In this document: in pieces, positions 21,995 to 29,469 of the stretch
Numbering within the stretch: the stretch's first letter is position 1
Layout: every line of letters begins with the position of its first letter
Origin: an uncultured Microbacterium sp.
GTDB taxonomy: Bacteria; Actinomycetota; Actinomycetes; Actinomycetales; Microbacteriaceae
Assembly: GCA_913774845.1 (NCBI GenBank)
Contig: CAJYJO010000025.1
Location: 1 to 38,712, forward strand
Length of the DNA stretch: 38,712 nt
Direction: 5' to 3'
Notes under the pieces: generated by a model
The model's database searches: none
Seen by the model: only the letters and a program-made list of their open reading frames with translations
Told to the model about the DNA's origin: nothing
Made by a program: the position numbers and the translations under genes

Positions 21995-23325
21995 CCACGA
22001 CCACCGACACCATCCGGGTGTCCGAACGCCTCGACGCCCTGCCGTTCACCCGTCGGCACGGACGGATCCTCGGCGGCTCCGGTCTGGGCTGGGCCCTGGA
22101 TGCCATGGACGTCGGCCTCGTCTCGTTCATCATCGCGGCCCTCAGCGTGCAGTGGCAGCTCGCGCCGACGCAGGCGTCGTGGATCGCGTCGGTCGGCTTC
22201 GCCGGCATGGCGATCGGGGCGAGCGTGGGTGGGCTCCTGGCCGACCGGTTCGGGCGTCGGCACGTCTTCGCGCTGACCCTGCTCGTCTACGGTCTCGCGA
22301 CGGGGGCGAGCGCCCTCGTGGGCGGTCTCGCCGCGCTGCTCGTGCTGCGCTTCGTCGTGGGCCTCGGCCTCGGCGCCGAGCTGCCGGTCGCGTCGACCTA
22401 CGTGAGCGAGTTCGCTCCCGCGCGGATGCGAGGGCGGCTCATCGTCTTCCTCGAGGCATTCTGGGCTGTCGGGTGGACCGCCGCCGCGCTGATCGGCTAC
22501 CTCGTCGTGCCGTCCTCGGCCGACGGCTGGCGCTGGGCCTTCGCCCTCGGCGCGATCCCCGCGGTGTACGCGCTGATCGTCCGGTGGGGTCTGCCCGAGT
22601 CGCCGCGGTGGTTGGCCTCGCGCGGTCGAAACGCCGAGGCGATCGTGATCGTGCGCGATCTGGAGGCCGCGGCCGGTCGCATCGCGCTCGAGGCCTCGAC
22701 GGAGGGGGTCTCGGCATCCGTTCCCGCCCCGCGCCCTCGCGTGAGCGCGCTATGGGCGCCGGCGCTGCGGGCCCGCACGGCGGCGCTGTGGGTGCTGTGG
22801 TTCTGCGTGAACTTCTCGTACTACGGCGCGTTCATCTGGATCCCGACGATCCTCGTCGCCCAGGGCTACGACCTCGTGCGCTCGTTCGGCTTCACGCTCA
22901 TCATCACGCTCGCGCAGCTTCCCGGGTACGCCGTCGCGGCCTGGCTGATCGAGGCCTGGGGGCGCCGCGCGACGCTCGCGACGTTCCTCGCCGGTTCGGC
23001 GGTGTCCGCGGTGCTCTTCGGCACGGCGACCGGCGAGATCACGGTGATCGCCGCCGGGATGGCGCTGTCGTTCTTCAACCTCGGCGCCTGGGGCGCGCTG
23101 TACGCCGCAACGCCCGAGACGTACCCCACGGCGCTCCGGGCCACCGGCGCGGGGTGGGCGGCGGGTGTGGGGCGCATCGCGTCGATCCTCGCGCCCCTCG
23201 CGGTGCCGCCGCTGCTCGGCATCGGGGGAGCGCCGCTGCTGTTCGTGGTGTTCGCGGCGTTCTTCGCCGTGGCGGTGGTCGCCGCGCTCGTCCTGCGCGA
23301 GCAGCGCGGGCGGGCGCTGGCGTAG
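21991..23325 (+). CDS. MFS transporter, sugar/aromatic-acid type
   Basis: A 444-residue major facilitator with about 12 membrane helices and a cytoplasmic loop near residues 220-255. The loop 2-3 motif GGLLADRFGRRHVF and the loop 6 motif PESPRWL are those of the sugar porter and aromatic acid:H+ symporter subfamilies. The N-terminus has GWALDAMDVGLVSF, where the acidic residues suit proton-coupled uptake. The substrate is not predictable. Translational coupling to the LLM oxidoreductase suggests a shared catabolic task. Confidence 0.9.
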   Translation: MTTTTDTIRVSERLDALPFTRRHGRILGGSGLGWALDAMDVGLVSFIIAALSVQWQLAPTQASWIASVGFAGMAIGASVGGLLADRFGRRHVFALTLLVYGLATGASALVGGLAALLVLRFVVGLGLGAELPVASTYVSEFAPARMRGRLIVFLEAFWAVGWTAAALIGYLVVPSSADGWRWAFALGAIPAVYALIVRWGLPESPRWLASRGRNAEAIVIVRDLEAAAGRIALEASTEGVSASVPAPRPRVSALWAPALRARTAALWVLWFCVNFSYYGAFIWIPTILVAQGYDLVRSFGFTLIITLAQLPGYAVAAWLIEAWGRRATLATFLAGSAVSAVLFGTATGEITVIAAGMALSFFNLGAWGALYAATPETYPTALRATGAGWAAGVGRIASILAPLAVPPLLGIGGAPLLFVVFAAFFAVAVVAALVLREQRGRALA

Positions 23326-23353
23326 GTCTTTCCCTGCGGGTTTTGAGACCATT

Positions 23354-23407
23354 CAGCCGTTCGGGGCGGGTTCCTTCCGCCCCAGGCTGCAGGATTCGCC
23401 CCGAATC
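23354..23407. terminator. Paired hairpins after the MFS gene
   Basis: An extended stem forms from CAGCC..GGGGCGG with CCGCCCC..GGCTG (23354-23389). A second perfect hairpin, GATTCG-CCC-CGAATC, lies at 23393-23407. They probably terminate the upstream transcript before the SGNH promoter. Confidence 0.6.
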
Positions 23408-23447
23408 GGAGGGTGTGCCGGGGGACGGCCTGCACCGCCCGCGCGCG

Positions 23448-23453
23448 TAGGCT
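23448..23453 (+). promoter_or_regulatory. -10 element of the SGNH hydrolase gene, leaderless
   Basis: TAGGCT ends 6 bases before the ATG at 23460. Confidence 0.55.
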
Positions 23454-23459
23454 CGGGTC

Positions 23460-24224
23460 ATGGCATCCGTCCGCTACGTCGCGATCGGCGACTCGTTCAC
23501 CGAAGGCGTCGGCGACGAACTGCCCGACAGCACCGTCCGAGGGTGGGCCGACCTGGCCGCTCAGGGCTGGGCGGATGCCGCCGGCGAACCGATCCAGTAC
23601 GCCAACCTCGCGATCCGCGGCAAGCTCATCGAGCCGATCGTCGCGCAGCAGCTCGAGCCCGCGCTGGCGCTGAAGCCGACCCACCTGTCCTTCAACGGCG
23701 GGGGCAACGACATGCTGCGTCCCCGCACCGGGATCGACCGCATCGTCGACCTGTTCGACCACGTCGTCCGCCGCTGCGACGAGGAGGGCGTGCAGCTCAT
23801 CGTGCTCTCGGGGGCGAACCCCTCGGCGGGACTTCCGCTCGGCAAGATCATCGAGGCGCGCGGAGACCGTCTCTCCCACGCGGTCGAGAAGCGCCTCGAG
23901 GCGCGACCCGACGTCGTCACCGCCTACAACTGGTTCGATCGCGAGCTGGCGGGCGGGGAGTTCTGGTCGGTCGACCGACTGCACATGAACACGCGCGGTC
24001 ATCACCGCGTCGCGGCGCGCGTGATCGAGTCCGTCGGCCACACCCCGCCGGGGGAGTGGTGGCACCTGCGGGAGATCCCCGAGACCGAGCGGCTGAAGGG
24101 CTCGGCGTACTACCGCGAGCACGTCGCCCCGTGGGTGCGGCGCCGCCTCACCGGCACGTCGTCGGGCGACAACCGCCAGGCGAAGTTCGGCGGCGGGTGG
24201 GTGGAGCTCACGCCGCGCGGGTGA
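23460..24224 (+). CDS. SGNH/GDSL hydrolase
   Basis: A 254-residue esterase or lipase-like protein. Block I is AIGDSFTEG with nucleophile S12, block III is FNGGGNDM, and block V is DRLHMNTRGHH with the D172/H175 pair. It has no signal peptide, so it is presumably cytoplasmic. Substrates of this family range from acyl esters to acetylated sugars and cannot be narrowed here. It is monocistronic, between the MFS gene and an SDR gene. Confidence 0.92.
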   Translation: MASVRYVAIGDSFTEGVGDELPDSTVRGWADLAAQGWADAAGEPIQYANLAIRGKLIEPIVAQQLEPALALKPTHLSFNGGGNDMLRPRTGIDRIVDLFDHVVRRCDEEGVQLIVLSGANPSAGLPLGKIIEARGDRLSHAVEKRLEARPDVVTAYNWFDRELAGGEFWSVDRLHMNTRGHHRVAARVIESVGHTPPGEWWHLREIPETERLKGSAYYREHVAPWVRRRLTGTSSGDNRQAKFGGGWVELTPRG

Positions 24225-24321
24225 GCAGAGGCCGGGGGCGACGGCATTCATTCGCTCCCGTGACGACCCTGGCAGCGCCACCTGCGCGACCCCCGCACAC
24301 CGCGCCCATGGGTTCGAAGAG

Positions 24322-24327
24322 CAGACT
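24322..24327 (+). promoter_or_regulatory. Weak -10 candidate of the SDR gene
   Basis: CAGACT ends 6 bases before the ATG at 24334. The spacing fits the leaderless pattern, but the first base departs from TANNNT. Confidence 0.3.
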
Positions 24328-24333
24328 GGGCAC

Positions 24334-25143
24334 ATGACTCTCGCACTCGTCACCGGAACCTCCAGCGGCATCGGCCTGCACACCGCCATCGGGCTCGCTG
24401 CCCGCGGCATCCGGGTGATCGCCACCGTCCGCGACACCGGCCGCGCCGACGCGCTGCGCTCAGCGGCATCCGAGGCGGGTGTCGAGCTCGACATCCGGGC
24501 ATTGGATGTGACGGATGCCGAAGCCGCGCGCGCCCTGGTCGAGGCGGTGGGTCCGATCGACATCCTCGTGAACAACGCCGGACGCGGTGCCGTGGGCACC
24601 CTCGAGCAGATGAGCGATGCCGATCTGCAGGAGCAGCTCGAGACGAACTACCTCTCGGTCGCGCGGCTCACCCGTCTCGTGCTCCGCGGGATGAGGGAGC
24701 GGGGGAGCGGCCGCATCGTGACCGTGACGAGCGTCGGGGGAGCGGTGGGACAGCCCTTCTCGGACGCCTACTGCGCGGCCAAGTTCGCCGTCGAGGGTCT
24801 CATGCAGTCGCTCGCCCCGGTCGTCGCCCCTTTCGGAATCGACGTGTCGATCGTCGAGCCGGCCGCCGTCGCCTCGTCGTTCGTCGAGTCGGTGCACCGC
24901 GCTGCGCCCGGCCCCTACGCGGCGTTGCAGCAGGCGTACCTCGATCGCGCGGCCGCGTCGTTCGCCAGTGCGCAGGCGGCCGACGACGCCGCCGACACCG
25001 TCGTCGAGGCGGCGACCACTGACGACCCGCGGTTCCGGTGGCAGACCTCGGAGGCCGCCGTGCGCTTCGCGAGCCTGTCGCTCGGTGACCTGACCGGGTC
25101 GCGCGTGCTGGGCGTGACGTCGGGATGGCTGCGTCGCGACTGA
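24334..25143 (+). CDS. Short-chain dehydrogenase/reductase
   Basis: A 269-residue classical SDR. The NAD(P)-binding motif TGTSSGIG is at residues 7-14, NNAG at 80-83, and the catalytic SDAYCAAK places Tyr146 and Lys150, with Ser133 in TVTSVGG. R33 after the second strand (TVRD) suggests a preference for NADPH. The substrate is unknown. A 109-base gap separates it from the SGNH gene, in which I see no RNA or hairpin of note. The next gene starts 27 bases later. Confidence 0.92.
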   Translation: MTLALVTGTSSGIGLHTAIGLAARGIRVIATVRDTGRADALRSAASEAGVELDIRALDVTDAEAARALVEAVGPIDILVNNAGRGAVGTLEQMSDADLQEQLETNYLSVARLTRLVLRGMRERGSGRIVTVTSVGGAVGQPFSDAYCAAKFAVEGLMQSLAPVVAPFGIDVSIVEPAAVASSFVESVHRAAPGPYAALQQAYLDRAAASFASAQAADDAADTVVEAATTDDPRFRWQTSEAAVRFASLSLGDLTGSRVLGVTSGWLRRD

Positions 25144-25156
25144 GGAGTCTCGCCGT

Positions 25157-25162
25157 TAGCGT
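25157..25162 (+). promoter_or_regulatory. -10 element of the DUF6578-like gene, leaderless
   Basis: TAGCGT lies 7 bases before the ATG at 25170. Confidence 0.45.
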
Positions 25163-25169
25163 GGACGGC

Positions 25170-25727
25170 ATGACGCGCGTGTGGCTGGATGCGACGGACT
25201 GGGCGTGCTGCGGCGACCCGTTCGCCGTCGGCGACGAGGTGGACTTCGTGATCGAGGGGCGGATGCCCTCCGACCGTTTCGTCCGATACCTCGGTGCGGA
25301 GCTGGCCGCGACGGTCGACGCCTTCGAGGCGCGGCATCCGGAACACCCGACGGATGACCGCGTGCGCGGACGGGTCTCGGGCGTGCAGATCGTCGTCCAC
25401 GAGAGCGTCGACCGGTTCGTTCTTCGTCGTCCCGGATACGGTGCCCCTCCGGATGCCGAGATGCCCGCGGAGGGGGAGTTCTGGCCCTTCTCGGGGCGGG
25501 ACCTCGGCAACGGATTCCTCACCGGCACGCGCCCGACGAGGTGGATGCAGGTATCCGAGCGCGTGCCCGGGGCGGTCGAACTGGTGCCCAGCGACAGGGT
25601 GCCGGGGGAGCGCCCGGAGTCGGGCGATCGGGACACCGAGATCGACCTCGACGGGCCCGAGCCAGCCGAACGGCGGGTACGGGTGCGCACGGGGTGGCTC
25701 GTGGACGTCGAGGAGACGGATCTCTAG
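25170..25727 (+). CDS. DUF6578-like hypothetical protein
   Basis: A 185-residue acidic soluble protein starting MTRVWLDATDWACCGDPFAVGD. The W-x-CCG-x-PF-x-VGD pattern resembles what I recall of the actinobacterial DUF6578 family, but the match is from memory. No catalytic motif, signal peptide or membrane segment is visible. The ATG at 25170 is preferred over an upstream in-frame ATG inside the SDR gene because the recognisable protein begins there and a TAGCGT lies 7 bases before. Its TAG stop overlaps the convergent gene's stop within the shared CTAG (25724-25727). Confidence 0.7.
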   Translation: MTRVWLDATDWACCGDPFAVGDEVDFVIEGRMPSDRFVRYLGAELAATVDAFEARHPEHPTDDRVRGRVSGVQIVVHESVDRFVLRRPGYGAPPDAEMPAEGEFWPFSGRDLGNGFLTGTRPTRWMQVSERVPGAVELVPSDRVPGERPESGDRDTEIDLDGPEPAERRVRVRTGWLVDVEETDL

Positions 25728-26269
25728 GACGGTGCCGCGGCAGGCTTCCACGAGCACACGGCATCCACCAGTTCGCTCACCGTCGACCGACTGTCGAGGC
25801 GAAGGACGGGCTTGCCTGTCGTAGCCAACCACCTGTCGTGCTCGACGCGATTGCGACCGTCGAAAGCGGGATCGTCGTAGCCCTCGGCCCACGTCCTGAA
25901 CGCGCGCCAGGCGTCGTCATCGGGGACCGGCCCGCCGCGTCGAACGACCTCGCGGGCGTCGAGCCGCCGGAGCCTCTCGGAGGGATCCAGCGCGAGGAAG
26001 ACAATCGCATCGCACTCGGCGACGACCGACTCTCCCCACCCCAGCATCGACCCCGAGAGCACCCACGCGGGGCGCGCGGCGAAGATCTCGCGCATGAGGG
26101 CCACCCTCCGCCTTTCGTCGCGCTTTCGAATGAACGGGGGAGTGGTCGGCATCCAGAAATAGTCGTCGGCGTCGGCGTGCGGAACCGCCCAGCGCGCGGC
26201 CAACGCGTGACCCAGCGTGGTCGTCCCGCTGCCGCTCGCGCCGAGGATGTGCACGCGGGAGGGGCTCAT
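25724..26269 (-). CDS. P-loop NTPase, adenylate-kinase-like
   Basis: A 181-residue small-molecule-kinase-like P-loop protein. The N-terminal strand and loop read VHILGASGSGTTTLG, where the usual Walker A lysine is replaced by threonine (GSGTTT), a variant I recall in a group of proteins annotated as adenylate kinase or AAA_33. DADDYFW follows as the second conserved site, and an Arg-rich lid-like helix lies near RLRRLDAREVVRR. Activity is unproven. The ATG at 26269 has GAAGGG about 7 bases upstream; a GTG at 26287 overlapping the upstream SDR stop is the alternative. Confidence 0.8.
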   Translation of the reverse strand: MSPSRVHILGASGSGTTTLGHALAARWAVPHADADDYFWMPTTPPFIRKRDERRRVALMREIFAARPAWVLSGSMLGWGESVVAECDAIVFLALDPSERLRRLDAREVVRRGGPVPDDDAWRAFRTWAEGYDDPAFDGRNRVEHDRWLATTGKPVLRLDSRSTVSELVDAVCSWKPAAAPS

Positions 26270-26283
26270 CTCGCGGCCCTTCG

Positions 26284-27075
26284 TCACGGCAGGATGCTGT
26301 CGACGTACCCGCCGTCGACGCGGAGCGCACCGCCGGTGGTCGCCGAGGCCAGGGGAGAGGCGAGGTAGACGACCATGTTCGCGATCTCCTCCGGCTCGAT
26401 GAGTCGCTGGACGAGCGACTGCGGCCGCGCGGTCCGCATGAACTCGCGCTGCGCGTCATCCCACGGGAGGTCGTCGTCGACCATCTCGTAGACGAAGTCC
26501 TCGACACCCTCGGTGTGGGTGGGGCCGGCGATGACGGAATTGACGGTCACGCCGGTTCCGGCCGCTGCCTTCGCGAAGCCGCGTGACACCGCGAGCAGGG
26601 CGCTCTTCGAGGCGCCGTAGTGGATCATCTCCTCGGGGATGACGACGGCGGAGTCGCTGGCGATGTTCAGCACGCGGCCCCAGCCGCGCTGCGTCATCCC
26701 CGGAAGCAGCAGGCGGATGAGCCGCGCCGCCGAGACGACGTTGGTGTCGAGGAAGCGCTGCCATTGCTCGTCGTCGATCTCGAGGGCCGGCGTCGAGCCG
26801 AAGATCCCGAGGTTGTTCACGAGAACGTCGACCGGCCCCACGGTGTCGACGAGCTGCGCCGCGCCCTCCGCCGTCGTCACGTCGGCGGCGACGCCGCGTG
26901 CTCGATCGCCGAGACCGGCGACGGTCCGGTCGACGCGCTCGACGGAGCGACCGTTGACGACGACCTCGGCTCCCGCGTCGTGGAGGCGGCGCGCGATGGC
27001 CAGCCCGATGCCTTGCGTCGATCCGGTGACGACCGCGGTCTTCCCGGACAGGTCGATGGAGATGCTGCTGCTCAT
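26284..27075 (-). CDS. SDR family oxidoreductase
   Basis: A 263-residue short-chain dehydrogenase with TGSTQGIG at residues 18-25, VNNLGIFG, IASDSAV and the catalytic YGASKSALL (Tyr, Lys). VNSVIAGPTHTEG and the C-terminal VYLASPLASATTGGALRVDGG are typical of FabG-like SDRs. The substrate is unknown. The ATG at 27075 is preceded by AAGGA about 11 bases away. It appears to be transcribed with the P-loop gene, whose start lies at its stop. It contains no copy of the GGATGCC word that marks most genes here. Confidence 0.92.
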   Translation of the reverse strand: MSSSISIDLSGKTAVVTGSTQGIGLAIARRLHDAGAEVVVNGRSVERVDRTVAGLGDRARGVAADVTTAEGAAQLVDTVGPVDVLVNNLGIFGSTPALEIDDEQWQRFLDTNVVSAARLIRLLLPGMTQRGWGRVLNIASDSAVVIPEEMIHYGASKSALLAVSRGFAKAAAGTGVTVNSVIAGPTHTEGVEDFVYEMVDDDLPWDDAQREFMRTARPQSLVQRLIEPEEIANMVVYLASPLASATTGGALRVDGGYVDSILP

Positions 27076-27103
27076 TGTCTGCGCGTCCTTCCGTCGTGGT
27101 TCG

Positions 27104-27109
27104 ACGCTA
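27104..27109 (-). promoter_or_regulatory. -10 element of the minus-strand SDR-kinase pair
   Basis: TAGCGT on the minus strand lies 28 bases before the ATG at 27075, giving a short leader that includes GGAAGGA. Confidence 0.4.
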
Positions 27110-27205
27110 CGACGATGAGGCGCCTCGTCGCGCCTCCTCGCCGACGCGGTCTCGCCGGTGTAGGCGTCGTCCCTCACACGGGCGGGGAGGGCTGCTCCTC
27201 TTGCT

Positions 27206-27233
27206 AACTGACATAATGTGCATTATCGGCGTG
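27206..27233 (-). other. dif: Candidate chromosomal dif site (XerCD target)
   Basis: A 28-base site. On the plus strand it reads as arm AACTGACATAA, centre TGTGCA and arm TTATCGGCGTG. On the minus strand the order is XerC-like arm CACGCCGATAA, then centre TGCACA, then XerD-like arm TTATGTCAGTT. Against E. coli dif, 18 of 28 positions agree by hand alignment, including most of the inner 16. The GCCGATAA..TTATGTCA form is what I recall for actinobacterial dif. It is an A/T-rich island in noncoding DNA, and the polarity of GGGGGAG flips around it. Confidence 0.85.
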
Positions 27234-27246
27234 CGTGGGTGCTGGC

Positions 27247-28302
27247 TTACGCCTCCGCGGTGGGAATGGTTGAGTACTTCTGGATATACGCCGGGACGTT
27301 GAGAGTCGTCCGCCGCTTGATGGCGAACGCTTCACCACCCCATGAACCGATGGCACGCTGCATCGCGAACTCGGGTCCTGCGACGATCTCGCTCCCGTCT
27401 GCGGCGAATTCGATCCGTGCAAGCTCGTCGAGAGACCTCCCGGAACGCCCGTGGACACTCACGAGCACAATGCGCTCGCGAAGCGCCCCTCGAGTGCGGA
27501 CGACCGCTCGCGCCGCCCGGAAGACCGGATCCGGGGCGTGAGGTTCGATGTCGCGCTGCCGCTGGTACTCGGCCACCCAAGCCCCGACTCGCGCTTGGAT
27601 GTCCGACGCCCGGGGCTGGAAGGCGGTGTGGATATCGGCGCTCATCCCCGTCCTCCGTTCGTAGGCATGACTCGCGAGCGTCAGTACGTGCGCCGAGTTG
27701 TCGGTGCACCAAGATGGGTCGAATGCATCGGCGTTGCTCAGCACCTCGTCGAAAGCGCGTTGCCCTTTCCCGATGACGGCACCGATGGCGTGAATCTCGT
27801 CATGCGCCTCTGTTCCGGCCGCCTCGAGGACGTCAGCCAGAGCCAGCGCCTTGACAGCAGCTGTCTCGGCCCATCGCAGGATGAACTCCTCGGGCGCCTG
27901 CGCCAGAAGCCCTGCGGCGACCGAGAGGGTCCTGTCCCATAACCGCCCTTGCAGCGAGTCGATGACCGGCCAGAAATCCTCGTCAGACAGTGTCCGGAGA
28001 GCAGAGACGTCGATACGAACCGGCGGGGGCGGGTCTCGCACCTCATTCCCCGCGAACCACGTGATGGGGTCCGCGTGCCCAGCCGAGGGGACGTCGGAGT
28101 CCCACACGATGAATGCTTCGTCCGATGCGGCGGAGAACGTCTGCTCGCTCAGGACGCTGCCGGGAACGTCGCACCTCGATGCGGCGTTTCCCCGTCCCTG
28201 TTCTGCTGCCCAGATCACCGAGAACCACTCGGTTCGCGTACGAGCAGTCGTCTCTATGGACCGCACGGTCCGGCCGCCCCAGAGCCCGCGCATCATCTCC
28301 AC
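27247..28302 (-). CDS. DUF4240-like hypothetical protein
   Basis: A 351-residue soluble protein. The central part (about 100-215) resembles DUF4240: LSDEDFWPVIDSLQ at its start, then AIGAVIGKGQRAFDEVL and ASHAYERRTG. Flanking regions are unrecognised and the function is unknown. By sample line counts its G+C is about 66%, below neighbouring genes, and it has no GGATGCC/GGCATCC word; both hint at recent acquisition. Its 3' end lies 13 bases from the dif candidate. The GTG at 28302 is supported by TAGGGT 6 bases upstream; ATGs at 28296 and 28293 are alternatives. Confidence 0.65.
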   Translation of the reverse strand: MEMMRGLWGGRTVRSIETTARTRTEWFSVIWAAEQGRGNAASRCDVPGSVLSEQTFSAASDEAFIVWDSDVPSAGHADPITWFAGNEVRDPPPPVRIDVSALRTLSDEDFWPVIDSLQGRLWDRTLSVAAGLLAQAPEEFILRWAETAAVKALALADVLEAAGTEAHDEIHAIGAVIGKGQRAFDEVLSNADAFDPSWCTDNSAHVLTLASHAYERRTGMSADIHTAFQPRASDIQARVGAWVAEYQRQRDIEPHAPDPVFRAARAVVRTRGALRERIVLVSVHGRSGRSLDELARIEFAADGSEIVAGPEFAMQRAIGSWGGEAFAIKRRTTLNVPAYIQKYSTIPTAEA

Positions 28303-28485
28303 GAGTCGACCCTAGGGATTGTCGACACGACCACGGAATCCACACCGAGAGAAACGCCGTCAACGTGCGGGCCACCATCGCCCCTCAACGCAAGAGAGGG
28401 GGTGGGAGGCGCCCCGAAGACGTCGAGCAGGGCTACGCCCCGGGGTGAGCGGCGCCCTGAGACGGCGGCCGTCCCTCTCCCCCGC
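28303..28485. other. Divergent intergenic region
   Basis: Noncoding DNA between the divergent DUF4240-like and AEC transcription units. It contains one small hairpin (CCCCTC with GAGGGG, 28381-28401) and one copy of the leftward polar heptamer at 28477. No RNA gene or second dif-like site is visible. Confidence 0.5.
28309..28314 (-). promoter_or_regulatory. -10 element of the DUF4240-like gene, leaderless
   Basis: TAGGGT on the minus strand ends exactly 6 bases before the GTG at 28302. Confidence 0.5.
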
Positions 28486-28491
28486 TACGCT
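28486..28491 (+). promoter_or_regulatory. -10 element of the AEC leader ORF
   Basis: TACGCT lies 7 bases before the ATG at 28499, which would make that 14-codon ORF the leaderless 5' end of the transcript. Confidence 0.45.
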
Positions 28492-28498
28492 CGAATCG

Positions 28499-28543
28499 AT
28501 GACTCCCCCGCGCGCCTTCCTGTCTGACCGGTTGAGCGCGTGA
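28499..28543 (+). CDS. 14-codon leader ORF coupled to the AEC gene
   Basis: An ATG 7 bases after a TACGCT hexamer opens a 14-residue frame, MTPPRAFLSDRLSA, ending TGA. The stop overlaps the GTG of the AEC transporter (GTGA). The AEC GTG has no evident Shine-Dalgarno sequence, so translation of this mini-ORF may deliver ribosomes to it. No run of one amino acid suggests classical attenuation. It could simply be a chance frame. Confidence 0.4.
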   Translation: MTPPRAFLSDRLSA

Positions 28544-29457
28544 GCGGCATCCTGACCGGCTTCGCCGTCGTCGGCCTCGCGGTCGTGGTGGGATACATCA
28601 TCGCCCGCATCGATCTGCTGGGACCGCACGCGCGCCCGGTGCTGAGCCGGCTCACCTTCTTCGTTCTCTCGCCGTTCCTGCTGTTCACGGTGCTCGCGGA
28701 GGCCGATGTCGCGACGCTGTTCTCGGCGCTGCTCCCGGTGTCGATGATCACGGCCGCGGTCATCATCGCGGTGTCGGCGCTCGTGTCGTTGCTGCTCCTG
28801 CGGCGACCCGTGGGCGAGTCGGTGATCGCCGCGCTGTCGGCCGGTCAGGTCAACAGCAACAACATCGGCATCCCGATCTCGCTCTACATGCTCGGCAACG
28901 CCGCGTTCTCGGCCCCCGTCATCCTCTTTCAACTGCTTGTGCTCATGCCGATCGCCCTGGCGATCCTGGATGCCGTGACCTCCGGGTCGCTATCGTTCCG
29001 GCGGATCCTCGCGCAGACGGCGAAGAACCCCATGCTCATCGGTTCGGCCCTCGGGGTGCTCGTCGCCCTGCTGGACATCGATCTGCCGCCGGTCGTCTTC
29101 GACCCGTTGCACCTCATCGCCGGCGCGTGCGTGCCGGTGCTGCTGATGTCGTACGGCATGTCGCTGTACGGGCAGCGGGTGCTGACCGAACCGGGGCGTC
29201 GTCTCGACGTCGTCATCGCGTCGGTGCTGAAGCTGCTGGCGATGCCGGCTCTCGCGTGGCTCGTGGCGACGCTGTTCGGTCTGCCCGCCGATCAGGTGTT
29301 CATCGTCGTCGTGCTGGCGGCGCTGCCGACGGCGCAGAACGTCTTCAACTTCGCCCAGAGGTACGGCGTCGGCGAGATCCTCTCGCGCGACGTCGTCTTC
29401 ATCTCGACGGTCGGCTGTCTTCCGGTGCTCTTCGGGGTCGCGCTGCTCCTGGGCTGA
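28540..29457 (+). CDS. AEC family transporter
   Basis: A 305-residue membrane protein with about 10 hydrophobic helices, related to auxin efflux carriers and bacterial malate or other organic-acid permeases. The N-terminal helix ILTGFAVVGLAVVVGYI, the segment GQVNSNNIGIPISLYMLG (the conserved NxxNxGxP crossover region) and LPTAQNVFNFAQRYGVG are typical. The substrate is unknown. The GTG start overlaps a preceding mini-ORF. Its stop codon and that of the convergent downstream gene both lie in one small hairpin. Confidence 0.9.
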   Translation: MSGILTGFAVVGLAVVVGYIIARIDLLGPHARPVLSRLTFFVLSPFLLFTVLAEADVATLFSALLPVSMITAAVIIAVSALVSLLLLRRPVGESVIAALSAGQVNSNNIGIPISLYMLGNAAFSAPVILFQLLVLMPIALAILDAVTSGSLSFRRILAQTAKNPMLIGSALGVLVALLDIDLPPVVFDPLHLIAGACVPVLLMSYGMSLYGQRVLTEPGRRLDVVIASVLKLLAMPALAWLVATLFGLPADQVFIVVVLAALPTAQNVFNFAQRYGVGEILSRDVVFISTVGCLPVLFGVALLLG

Positions 29458-29469
29458 CCGCCCGGTCAG
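29454..29469. terminator. Small hairpin between convergent genes
   Basis: CTGACC-GCCC-GGTCAG is a perfect 6-bp stem that contains both convergent stop codons (TGA of AEC, TCA of the opposite gene). It is short for a terminator. Confidence 0.35.

Noticed and set aside
27206-28500. A Xer-integrated mobile element flanked by two dif sites
   Set aside because: No second dif-like sequence (ACATAA or TTATGT core) was found on the far side of the DUF4240-like gene, and no integrase is present.
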